Assembly: GCA_021372355.1 (NCBI GenBank)
Contig: JAJFUQ010000041.1
Coordinates: forward strand, 1-64,000
Reading direction: 5' to 3'
Source of the DNA: Nocardiaceae bacterium
Lineage (GTDB): Bacteria > Actinomycetota > Actinomycetes > Mycobacteriales > Mycobacteriaceae
DNA length: 64,000 bases
The notes beneath the pieces are model-generated. The model did no database searches. It saw only the letters and a list, made by a program, of their open reading frames with translations, and had not been told where the DNA came from. The translations under genes and the position numbers were made by a program. Positions within the stretch are counted from its first letter, which is position 1, and each line of letters opens with the position of its first letter. Shown here in pieces: positions 8,361 through 15,022 of this stretch.

Positions 8361-9104
8361 TCAGGAGATCGCGACGCGAGTGCGCATCTCCGCGCTTTTG
8401 TTCGATCGCTCGGTCAACCAGGCGAAGGCCAGTCCGAGCGCGAACCACAGCGTCGCCTGCGTGGCGAACGACGACAACCGGAACTCCCACAGCAGGGTCG
8501 CCGGGAAGTCCGCGCCCACTTCGTTGATGCCCGGCAGCGCGACGTATCCGATCGCGACGACCCCGATGAACGCTCCCAACGTGGCCGCTGTGCGCGTCGC
8601 GGGACCGTGCTGGCGAAGCGTGACGAAGACGGTTACCGCGGTCGAAACCGCGAGCACACCCAAGACCAGGGCGGCCAACCAAAGGAAGGTCCGGTGGTCG
8701 ATCGTCTCCGGGTTGCCGACGGCCGGCGGGTTCGCGGGGTACTTCAGGAACGGGACGACCTCGATCGCAAGCCAGCCGCAAACGGCGAGGATCATCGCGA
8801 AGATCGGTCCGGACGAGGTGCTGAAGCGACGCAGATAGTGCGCTGCGGTGCCGAAGATCGCACCCAAGGCCAAGCCGGCGAGGCTCGTCGCGAGGAAGAG
8901 CCCCAAACGTTGGCCGGTACGACTGACGAGCTCATCGTCGTGGCCGGCATGCATGACGGTGTTCTTCGCGTCTTCGATGGCGATGGCCGCATCGATGTGC
9001 GGTTCACCGAGGATGAACGCGACGACGCCCGCGAGAAGGCCGGCGATGACACCGGCGATCAGGCCACGAATGATGAGAGCTGGGAATCGATCGCTCAGTG
9101 GCAC
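8361..9104 (-). CDS. cbtA: CbtA family cobalt transporter subunit
   Basis: A 247-residue integral membrane protein of the CbtA family, predicted to import cobalt for cobalamin synthesis. Hydrophobic segments are visible near residues 10-32, 68-88, 100-120, 140-162, 175-192 and 215-232. The N-terminal part contains conserved acidic and His residues (GEPHIDAAIAIED, MHAGHDDE), probably metal-binding. It starts with GTG and overlaps the 3' end of cbtB by 10 bases, so translation is coupled. The operon is under a cobalamin riboswitch, which supports the cobalt assignment. Confidence 0.85.
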   Translation of the reverse strand: MPLSDRFPALIIRGLIAGVIAGLLAGVVAFILGEPHIDAAIAIEDAKNTVMHAGHDDELVSRTGQRLGLFLATSLAGLALGAIFGTAAHYLRRFSTSSGPIFAMILAVCGWLAIEVVPFLKYPANPPAVGNPETIDHRTFLWLAALVLGVLAVSTAVTVFVTLRQHGPATRTAATLGAFIGVVAIGYVALPGINEVGADFPATLLWEFRLSSFATQATLWFALGLAFAWLTERSNKSAEMRTRVAIS

Positions 9105-9292
9105 GGGATGCCCAGCAGATGACGCCCATCGTGCATGACCTCATGCAGGAGTGCGCCGGTCTGCGAGACCGCACCCTGATCGAGGCCGACGAGGTAGAGC
9201 GTCAGCAGCGCGAGCATCACGACGATCGAAGCGATCGCCAGCGATACGAGCGCGCCCTGCGTGCGCAGTGCTGGTGCCTGAATCAGTGCCAT
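9095..9292 (-). CDS. cbtB: CbtB cobalt transporter subunit
   Basis: A 65-residue protein with one membrane span (about residues 15-38) and a histidine-containing C-terminus (LLHEVMHDGRHLLGIPCH), the hallmark of CbtB, which partners CbtA in cobalt uptake. An AGGAGG ribosome binding site sits 5 bases before the ATG at 9292. It is the first gene of the cbtBA operon and directly follows the riboswitch. Confidence 0.85.
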   Translation of the reverse strand: MALIQAPALRTQGALVSLAIASIVVMLALLTLYLVGLDQGAVSQTGALLHEVMHDGRHLLGIPCH

Positions 9293-9310
9293 GTTTCCTC
9301 CTGGGATTTC

Positions 9311-9425
9311 GCGTCCCGGTCGTCCGGTCCTCGGAGTCGAAGGTCTGGCTCTACAGTGGCGCGACCGCGCCGGAATCGCACCGGCTTCCCGAAACTCCGC
9401 AGGTTTCTTGCACGCTCAGATTGAC
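9311..9425 (-). promoter_or_regulatory. Cobalamin (adenosylcobalamin-type) riboswitch
   Basis: On the minus strand the leader of cbtBA contains the hallmark cobalamin aptamer blocks: GAAGCCGGTGCGATTCCGG (around 9367-9393), then GCGCCACTGT, the B12 box core (9353-9362), then CCAGACC (about 9342-9349). The order and spacing match the known aptamer. Expression platform and ribosome binding site lie between 9293 and about 9335. High cobalamin should repress cobalt uptake. Confidence 0.9.
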
Positions 9426-9470
9426 ATTCGGCTTTGTCTAGAGTCAAGCGCTGGGCGAAACCGCCACAAA

Positions 9471-9776
9471 TCACGCCTTTTTGGGCACGTCCAGGACGAC
9501 CTCGAACTCGAGGAGGGACGCTCCGGTGGACACCGGCTTCTGGTTGCCGGCATGTGCGGCGCGCGCCGACCCGTCCCGCCAGGCGGCGAAGGATTCCTCG
9601 GAATCCCAGTGCGTGACAACGAAGTAGCGGTTTTCGCCGGCGACCGGGCGGAGCAGTTGGAATCCCAGGAATCCGGGTTCGTTCTCAACGGCTCCGGCGC
9701 GTGCAGCGAACCTCTTTTCGAGTTCCGGTCCAGCGCCTTCGGGAACTTCGATCGCATTGATCTTCACGACAGCCAT
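9471..9776 (-). CDS. mhuD: MhuD-type haem-degrading monooxygenase
   Basis: A 101-residue ABM-fold protein nearly collinear with M. tuberculosis MhuD (Rv3592) as I remember it: MAVVKINAIEVPEGAGPELE, then GFLGFQLLRP and YFVVTHW. The residues known to matter in MhuD are in place: Asn7, Trp66 and the haem ligand His75. MhuD opens haem to mycobilin and releases iron without carbon monoxide. It lies 10 bases downstream of a TetR gene on the same strand, so it is probably in one transcript with that regulator; this differs from the iron-box control known in mycobacteria. Confidence 0.92.
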   Translation of the reverse strand: MAVVKINAIEVPEGAGPELEKRFAARAGAVENEPGFLGFQLLRPVAGENRYFVVTHWDSEESFAAWRDGSARAAHAGNQKPVSTGASLLEFEVVLDVPKKA

Positions 9777-9786
9777 GAATTTAACC

Positions 9787-10404
9787 CTAGCCCTGCTTTG
9801 TCAGTGCCACCGCTTGCTCGATGAGTCCGTGCTCCACGAGGTGACCGATGAAGAGGGTCCGCGCAGCCCGGCGGACGTCATCGGTCGCGATCTTGTCCGG
9901 CACCGCGAGCCCGTGGAGCGCGAAGCCGTGTGCGAGAGCGACCAGTGCGGGTGCGAGGTCCTTGGCTGCGGGTGCTCCGGCCGCCGACGCGGCGGCCACC
10001 GCTACGTCCTGTGCGGTCTCCAACGACTCCGCGATCGTCTTGCGAAATTCCTCGCGACGGGCAGCGGCGAGGTAGGCCTCGAAGAGTGCCGGAGTGTCCG
10101 GCCATCGTGGTGCCACCGAAGCGGCGAAGGCTGCAGCGATCTCATCCGGCGTGCTCTTCAGTTCCGAAAGGGCGGCGGCCAGCGCGGTGAGCTGCTGCGC
10201 GTCTTCATTGACCGCGCGGGTGATCGCCTCGCGTGACAAGTCGGTGATCGAGTCGAAGAAATAGCTCACGGTCGCCAAGGGGAGACCGGCCTTCTCCGTC
10301 ACCGACCGGTGCGTGATTCCCGCCGTGCCCTGCTCGGCGGCGACCTCGACGGTTGCGCGGAGTAAAGCATCGCGCCGAGCCTGTGAGCGAGCCTGACGAG
10401 CCAT
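9787..10404 (-). CDS. TetR-family transcriptional regulator
   Basis: A 205-residue TetR protein. The N-terminal helix-turn-helix is clear: RDALLRATVEVAAEQGTAGITHRSVTEKAGLPLATVSYFF (about residues 11-50). The C-terminal ligand/dimer domain is not recognisable beyond the family. Two tandem near-palindromes in the 69-base gap to the divergent amidase gene are its likely operators, so it probably represses itself and the amidase. mhuD follows 10 bases downstream on the same strand. Confidence 0.88.
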   Translation of the reverse strand: MARQARSQARRDALLRATVEVAAEQGTAGITHRSVTEKAGLPLATVSYFFDSITDLSREAITRAVNEDAQQLTALAAALSELKSTPDEIAAAFAASVAPRWPDTPALFEAYLAAARREEFRKTIAESLETAQDVAVAAASAAGAPAAKDLAPALVALAHGFALHGLAVPDKIATDDVRRAARTLFIGHLVEHGLIEQAVALTKQG

Positions 10405-10425
10405 GCGACGAGTGTAGCGACAAAC

Positions 10426-10464
10426 CTGGAAGATCTTCTAGACAAAACCTGGAAGAGTTTCTAG
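10426..10464. promoter_or_regulatory. Tandem TetR operators between tetR and amidase
   Basis: Two 16-bp near-palindromes, CTGGAAGATCTTCTAG (10426-10441) and CTGGAAGAGTTTCTAG (10449-10464), lie 23 bp apart start to start. They fill the divergent intergenic region, and the second ends 9 bases before the amidase ATG. Their symmetry and position fit operators of the adjacent TetR protein. Confidence 0.7.
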
Positions 10465-10473
10465 ATTGAAGGC

Positions 10474-11856
10474 ATGCGTATCCATGCCTTCACCGATGAC
10501 GCTCTCGGCGATCTCGATGCCGTCGCCCTCGCCGAATTGGTTGCTCGCGGCGAACGGTCGTCCAGTGAACTCGCCACGGCGGCCCGGGCGCGCCTTGCGA
10601 AGGTCAGTGATCTCGACGCTGTTGCGGTAGAACTGCCGACCCCGCGCGAGACCCCGGGTGGGCGACTGCATGGCGTGCCGACGTTCATCAAGGACAACCT
10701 CGACGTTCGGGGCATGCGGACCGGGCACGGGTCCGAGGCGTTTGTCGGACGCATGAAGACGCAGGACGACAAATATGCCGAGCAGTACCTCTCGACCGGA
10801 CTCACGTTGCTCGGGAAGTCGCGTCTGCCGGAATTCGGTTTCAACGCGAGCACCGAGTTCGCGACGCGGCCGCCGGTCCGAAACCCGTGGAATCCCGAGC
10901 ACTCGGTCGGGGCCTCAAGTGGTGGCGCCGCCGCGCTCGTCGCATCCGGCGTCGTGCCGATCGCGCACGCCAACGACGGTGGTGGGTCCATCCGAATCCC
11001 GGCCGCCGCTGCTGGTCTCGTCGGACTCAAGCCGACGAAGGGCCGCCACATCGATGCGGCGATGACGAAGCACATTCCGATCAACGTGGTGAGCGAAGGC
11101 GTCCTGACGAGGTCGGTTCGGGACACCGCGACGTTCCACGCGGCCTTGGAGGACTTCTGGCGAAACCGCGCGCTCAAGCCGATCGGTCTCGTCGAGGGAC
11201 CGAGCGATCGAAAGCTGCGCATCGGTCTGATGACCAAGACGATCAACGGCGCCCCGATCGATGTGGCTACGCAGGCCGCGATTGACGACACCGCCGCCTT
11301 GCTGACGAAATTCGGACACGAGGTCGAAGAGGTTGAGCCGCCGGTCGAGCCGTCCTTCGCTGCTGACTTCACGCTCTACTGGGGTCTGCTGGCCACGATG
11401 TCGACGACGATCGGCGCTCCAACATTTGGAATTCCGTTCTCGCAGAAGAAGCTCGATGGCCTTACTCGTGGGCTTCGGCGGCATTACGCGCACAATATCC
11501 ATCGCACGCACGGTGCCCTGAGCCGTCTCAAGGCGGTGCCCGCGCGCTACGACGAGTTCATGACCGGGTACGACGCCGTACTCGGACCCGTGTTGGCCCA
11601 CACCGCGCCCAAACTCGGTCACCTCAGCCCGAACCAGCCCTTCGACCAACTGATGCACAATCTCGAGCACTACGTCGTCGCGACACCGCTGCACAACATC
11701 GCCGGGGCACCGGGCCTGTCGATGCCGGTCGCGCTGTCGGATGACGGACTTCCGGTTGCTGTGCATTTCTCGGGCGTTCGCGGCGACGAGCGCACGCTTC
11801 TCGAACTCGCTTATCTGCTGGAGGCGGAGCGACCGAGGCCGCGGATACAGGACTGA
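10474..11856 (+). CDS. Amidase-signature family hydrolase
   Basis: A 460-residue amidase-signature enzyme. The Ser-cisSer-Lys triad is readable: Lys in PTFIKDN (about residue 72), the cis-Ser in GASSGGAAALV (about 148), and the nucleophile in NDGGGSIRIPAAA (about 172). The glycine-rich signature runs from about 146 to 175. It hydrolyses an amide bond; the substrate cannot be deduced, and the family includes aliphatic amidases, nylon-oligomer hydrolases and GatA-like proteins. No GatB/GatC is nearby, so a GatA role is unlikely. It is divergent from a TetR gene with tandem operators and is probably inducible. A highly structured 164-nt element begins at its stop codon. Confidence 0.85.
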   Translation: MRIHAFTDDALGDLDAVALAELVARGERSSSELATAARARLAKVSDLDAVAVELPTPRETPGGRLHGVPTFIKDNLDVRGMRTGHGSEAFVGRMKTQDDKYAEQYLSTGLTLLGKSRLPEFGFNASTEFATRPPVRNPWNPEHSVGASSGGAAALVASGVVPIAHANDGGGSIRIPAAAAGLVGLKPTKGRHIDAAMTKHIPINVVSEGVLTRSVRDTATFHAALEDFWRNRALKPIGLVEGPSDRKLRIGLMTKTINGAPIDVATQAAIDDTAALLTKFGHEVEEVEPPVEPSFAADFTLYWGLLATMSTTIGAPTFGIPFSQKKLDGLTRGLRRHYAHNIHRTHGALSRLKAVPARYDEFMTGYDAVLGPVLAHTAPKLGHLSPNQPFDQLMHNLEHYVVATPLHNIAGAPGLSMPVALSDDGLPVAVHFSGVRGDERTLLELAYLLEAERPRPRIQD

Positions 11857-12019
11857 GGCCATGTCTCCCGAATCCGGTCCGGCGCATCTGGCGCCAGATC
11901 GCCGACCAGCCGTGTTGCATCGTCGCCGATACAACACCGGTATCGGACTCCCCAGCCGCCTTGCTGGACCGACAATCGGATCACCAGCTGCATCCGTCCG
12001 GATTTGGGAGACACGGCCT
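11856..12019 (+). promoter_or_regulatory. Structured intergenic element with 22-nt inverted ends; possible RNA switch or MITE
   Basis: The whole gap between the amidase stop and the next ATG is bounded by inverted arms 11856-11877 and 11998-12019, identical at 20 of 22 positions (one remaining pair is G-U). Inside lie further hairpins: 11881-11903 (perfect core ATCTGGCGCCAGAT), 11912-11937 (GTGTTGCATCG / CGATACAACAC), 11952-11967 (CCAGC / GCTGG) and 11977-11996 (CGGAT / ATCCG). An alternative pairing, CCGATAC with GTATCGG (11926-11945), competes with the second. The right arm holds GGGAG (12006-12010), the likely ribosome binding site of the hydrolase at 12021; the outer helix would bury it against CTCCC at 11865-11869. 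It may be a cis-acting RNA or a small non-autonomous mobile element. Confidence 0.6.
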
Positions 12020-12020
12020 A

Positions 12021-12788
12021 ATGCTGCACAACGAAGGTGGATCCGGCGCGCCCATCGTGCTTCTGCACGGGCTGATGGGTAGCGCGGCGACGTGGCGCGA
12101 TCATGTGCCCTGGCTGCGCGAATACGGCACCGTTTACACCTTCGACGCCGCCGGGCATGGTCGCCCGCCGCTCGACGACCTCAGCACCGAGGCGTTCGTC
12201 GCGGACCTCGCCGACCACCTCGAGGCCATTGACGAGCCGATGGTCCTCATCGGCCACTCCATGGGCGGCCTGCATGCCTGGTGCTACACGGCGCAGCATC
12301 CGGAGCGCGTTCGCGGTCTCGTCGTCGAAGACATGGCCCCCGACTTTCGAGGCGGGTCCGCCGACGATTGGGCGGCTGTCATCGCGTCGTGGCCACAGCC
12401 GTTCGCCGACGAGCAAGCGGTGATCGACTACTTCGGGCCGATCGCCGGACCGTACTTCGCGGCTTCGTTCACGCGGGACGCGGACGGACTGCGTCTGCAC
12501 GGCGATGGCCCGACTTTCGTGAAGATGTCCGAGGTCTGGGGCGAGAAGCACTACTGGGACGAGTGGGCGTCGATCGACGTGCCGTCGCTGGTGATCGAAG
12601 CCGAGCAGACCGTGACCCCCGTCGGGCAGATTCGGCGCATGAACGAGGTCAATCCGAGATCGACGTATCTGTTCGTCGAGGGCTCGGGCCACCTGATTCA
12701 CGACGAGCGACCAGCGGAGTACCGCTCGGCGGTCGAAGAGTTCTTGGAGCGTCTATCCAGCCTCGCCGGCGAGCGCGAACAGTCCTGA
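12021..12788 (+). CDS. Alpha/beta hydrolase (Rv3591c-like)
   Basis: A 255-residue alpha/beta hydrolase with the oxyanion motif LLHGLMGSAATW (about 15-26), the nucleophile elbow GHSMGG (about 78-83) and the terminal histidine in GSGHLIHDE. Its position between mhuD and mutY matches Rv3591c of M. tuberculosis from memory. I chose the ATG at 12021, where the conserved strand begins; the frame is open further upstream but that is the structured element. The only ribosome binding site candidate, GGGAG at 12006, lies inside that element's right arm. The substrate is unknown. The last 36 bases overlap the convergent mutY gene. Confidence 0.8.
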   Translation: MLHNEGGSGAPIVLLHGLMGSAATWRDHVPWLREYGTVYTFDAAGHGRPPLDDLSTEAFVADLADHLEAIDEPMVLIGHSMGGLHAWCYTAQHPERVRGLVVEDMAPDFRGGSADDWAAVIASWPQPFADEQAVIDYFGPIAGPYFAASFTRDADGLRLHGDGPTFVKMSEVWGEKHYWDEWASIDVPSLVIEAEQTVTPVGQIRRMNEVNPRSTYLFVEGSGHLIHDERPAEYRSAVEEFLERLSSLAGEREQS

Positions 12789-13571
12789 GTCGGTTTGCTC
12801 GATCAGGCCATCGAGTAGGAGGGAATCGAGCGCCCGCTGTCGCTGACCCGGATCGCGCGGCCACACGATGTCGAGCGCCACTCGCTCGACTGGGCCCGAG
12901 GCGTCACGCAGCACGTCGAGAAGAAGGCCTCGGACCTGACGATCTGTACCGGCAAAGGGCTGCGTCCGCGTTGGGCCCGCCCCCGCCGGGCGGCCTGCGG
13001 CGACCCACGCACAGTCGACGATCGGACAGCCGCCGCACACCGGATTACGCGCGGTGCAGATGGTTGCCCCGAGTTCCATGACCGCGGCCGAGAATACGGC
13101 AGCGGTCTCCTGCTCAGTCGGCAGCAATGCCTCGGCCGCACGGAAGTCGGCGGGGGAGACGGTCCGAGCTGAGTCGTCGGCCGCGGTGGCGCGGGCGATT
13201 ACGCGCCGGACGTTGGTGTCGACGACGGGGACTCGCTGTCCGTAAGCGAAACACGCCACCGCGCGGGCGGTGTAGGCCCCGATCCCCGGCAGCGACAGAA
13301 GAATCTCGACATCACTCGGCACGACATCGTTGTGGGAATCGGCGATTGCGGCTGCGCATTCGTGGAGTCGCATTGCGCGTCGCGGATAGCCGAGTTTGCC
13401 CCACGCACGCACTGCTTCGCCTTGGGTTTCCGCGGCGAGAGCCGATGGACGTGGCCAGCGTCTCATCCATTGCTCCCACACGGGAATCACTCGCGCGACC
13501 GGCGTCTGCTGCAGCATCACCTCGCTCACGAGAGTGCCCCATGCCGTCGTATCTGCTGCACGCCAAGGCAA
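12753..13571 (-). CDS. mutY: A/G-specific adenine glycosylase MutY (start uncertain, probably extends to about 13619)
   Basis: MutY removes adenine mispaired with 8-oxoguanine. Visible are VSEVMLQQTPVARVI, the helix-hairpin-helix LPGIGAYTARAV, the catalytic aspartate in VVDTNVRR, and the iron-sulfur cysteines in CTARNPVCGGCPIVDC (C-x6-C-x2-C-x5-C). The C-terminal domain is short, as in mycobacteria. The first standard start codon is TTG at 13571, giving MPWRAAD. Homologous sequence continues upstream in frame as IDAYAVVDWYRANARELPW up to an ATC at 13619, with GAGGA before it. Three codons further up is TGA at 13631 and directly before that an ATG at 13634. So the protein probably starts at a rare ATC, or the TGA is an error or mutation. 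Confidence 0.85.
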   Translation of the reverse strand: MPWRAADTTAWGTLVSEVMLQQTPVARVIPVWEQWMRRWPRPSALAAETQGEAVRAWGKLGYPRRAMRLHECAAAIADSHNDVVPSDVEILLSLPGIGAYTARAVACFAYGQRVPVVDTNVRRVIARATAADDSARTVSPADFRAAEALLPTEQETAAVFSAAVMELGATICTARNPVCGGCPIVDCAWVAAGRPAGAGPTRTQPFAGTDRQVRGLLLDVLRDASGPVERVALDIVWPRDPGQRQRALDSLLLDGLIEQTDSGLFALAGEAG

Positions 13572-13722
13572 TTCGCGCGCGTTCGCGCGGTACCAGTCGA
13601 CTACTGCGTAGGCGTCGATCGGTGTTCCTCACATTTCGTTCCGGACCGTTGTCGGTTCGAGTTTGCCACTGCGTAACGACCCACTATTTACCGGTAATGT
13701 GCGCTAGGTGCACGATGGGGCC

Positions 13723-14349
13723 ATGCCAAATGCAAATCCGATCACCGCGTGGAAGTCGTTGCGGGAAGGAAACGCGCGCTTCGTTGCCGGCGACAACCAG
13801 CACCTGAGCACGTCCGCACAATTCCGTGCCGAACTCGAGCAGGGCCAAAAGCCGACTGCCGTCATTTTCGGGTGTGGAGACTCGCGAGTCGCCGCCGAGA
13901 TCATTTTCGACCAGGGCCTCGGCGACATGTTCGTCGTGCGGACCGCTGGCCACGTGCTTGACGACGCCGTGCTCGGGTCGATCGAGTACGCCGTCGGTGT
14001 TCTCAACGTCCCGCTGATCGTCGTTCTCGGTCATGACCACTGCGGTGCCGTCAAGGCAACCCTCGATGCTCTCGATCTCGGCCAGGTGCCGGGCGGCTTC
14101 ATCCGAAGCATCGTCGAGCGCGTCATGCCGTCGATCCTGCAGGGCCGCACCGAGGGTCTGACTTCGGTCTACGAACTCGAAGCACGCCACGTCGCGGAAA
14201 CCGCTCGACTGCTCCAGGACCGTTCGAAGATCGTTGCGGACAAGATCGCCAAGGGCGAATGTGCGATCGCTTCGGCGACCTACCGTCTCAAAGATGGCAA
14301 TGTTCATCTGCGTGGCGCGATCGGCGATGTCGGTGAGATCGCCCACTAG
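13723..14349 (+). CDS. canB: Beta-carbonic anhydrase (CanB-like)
   Basis: A 208-residue beta-class carbonic anhydrase that interconverts carbon dioxide and bicarbonate. Zinc ligands are readable: Cys in FGCGDSRV (with the Asp-Arg dyad) and His/Cys in VLGHDHCGAV. The start MPNANP at 13723 matches M. tuberculosis CanB (Rv3588c) as remembered; a GTG 15 bases earlier is less likely. It is divergent from mutY and followed by the Rv3587c-type gene. Confidence 0.92.
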   Translation: MPNANPITAWKSLREGNARFVAGDNQHLSTSAQFRAELEQGQKPTAVIFGCGDSRVAAEIIFDQGLGDMFVVRTAGHVLDDAVLGSIEYAVGVLNVPLIVVLGHDHCGAVKATLDALDLGQVPGGFIRSIVERVMPSILQGRTEGLTSVYELEARHVAETARLLQDRSKIVADKIAKGECAIASATYRLKDGNVHLRGAIGDVGEIAH

Positions 14350-14407
14350 TCCGACACGCCCGCGTGTGCTGACCTGTGACCTGACCGTCGAGACCTAACG
14401 TTGACCT

Positions 14408-15022
14408 GTGCACCAAGACCCTGTTTCGCCTGATGTCTATCGGCGCCGCCGACTCGCCGCTCTAGGTGCTGGCGCTGCCGGTCTGATCGTTCTGCTGGTG
14501 TTGGCTTTCGTCGTGTTCCGGAACGGTGACGACGCCACTGTCTCGGGAAATACCAACGCCAGTTCGTCGTTGACGTCGACTTCGACGACGTCCGCCAGCC
14601 CGACCACCGACTCGAACATGGAATCGGCGGGTGCGTGCCCGGACACTTCGATCGCGGTGAAGTCCACGGTCGATCACCCGAACTACAAGAAGGGTGACGA
14701 GCCGGTCTTCGGAATCGTCGTCACCAACATCTCGACGCAGGCCTGCGATCGCGACTTCGGCTCGAACCAGCAGTCGGTGACCGTTTACACGCTCGACGGG
14801 TCGAAGCGCATCTGGTCGAACCTCGACTGCACCCCAGACCCGGACCCGCGTAGCAAGGTCCTGCAGCCGGGCAAGCAGGAGGTCGCCCAGGTGAAGTGGC
14901 AGGGCACCACGTCGGCGCCCAATTGCGACGGCGAGCGACTCGACGTTGCGCCGGGTGCCTACTCGGTCGTCGCGCAGCTCGGCGCTGTCAAGAGCAACCC
15001 GGAACCGTTCAACATCGGTTAG
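14408..15022 (+). CDS. Single-span membrane/exported protein (Rv3587c-type)
   Basis: A 204-residue protein with a basic N-terminus (YRRRRLAALG), one transmembrane segment (about 17-39), a Ser/Thr-rich linker and an extracytoplasmic domain of about 120 residues with three to four cysteines (ACPDTS, QACDRDF, LDCTPD, NCDGE) that may form disulfides. By position and layout it matches Rv3587c, a conserved protein of unknown function beside canB. It starts at GTG 14408. Its stop codon overlaps the radA stop by 4 bases; in M. tuberculosis disA lies between these two genes. Confidence 0.75.
   Translation: MHQDPVSPDVYRRRRLAALGAGAAGLIVLLVLAFVVFRNGDDATVSGNTNASSSLTSTSTTSASPTTDSNMESAGACPDTSIAVKSTVDHPNYKKGDEPVFGIVVTNISTQACDRDFGSNQQSVTVYTLDGSKRIWSNLDCTPDPDPRSKVLQPGKQEVAQVKWQGTTSAPNCDGERLDVAPGAYSVVAQLGAVKSNPEPFNIG

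Noticed and set aside
10474-11856. Amidase considered as GatA of the tRNA amidotransferase
   Set aside because: No gatB or gatC nearby, TetR-controlled single gene, and its C-terminal part does not look like GatA.
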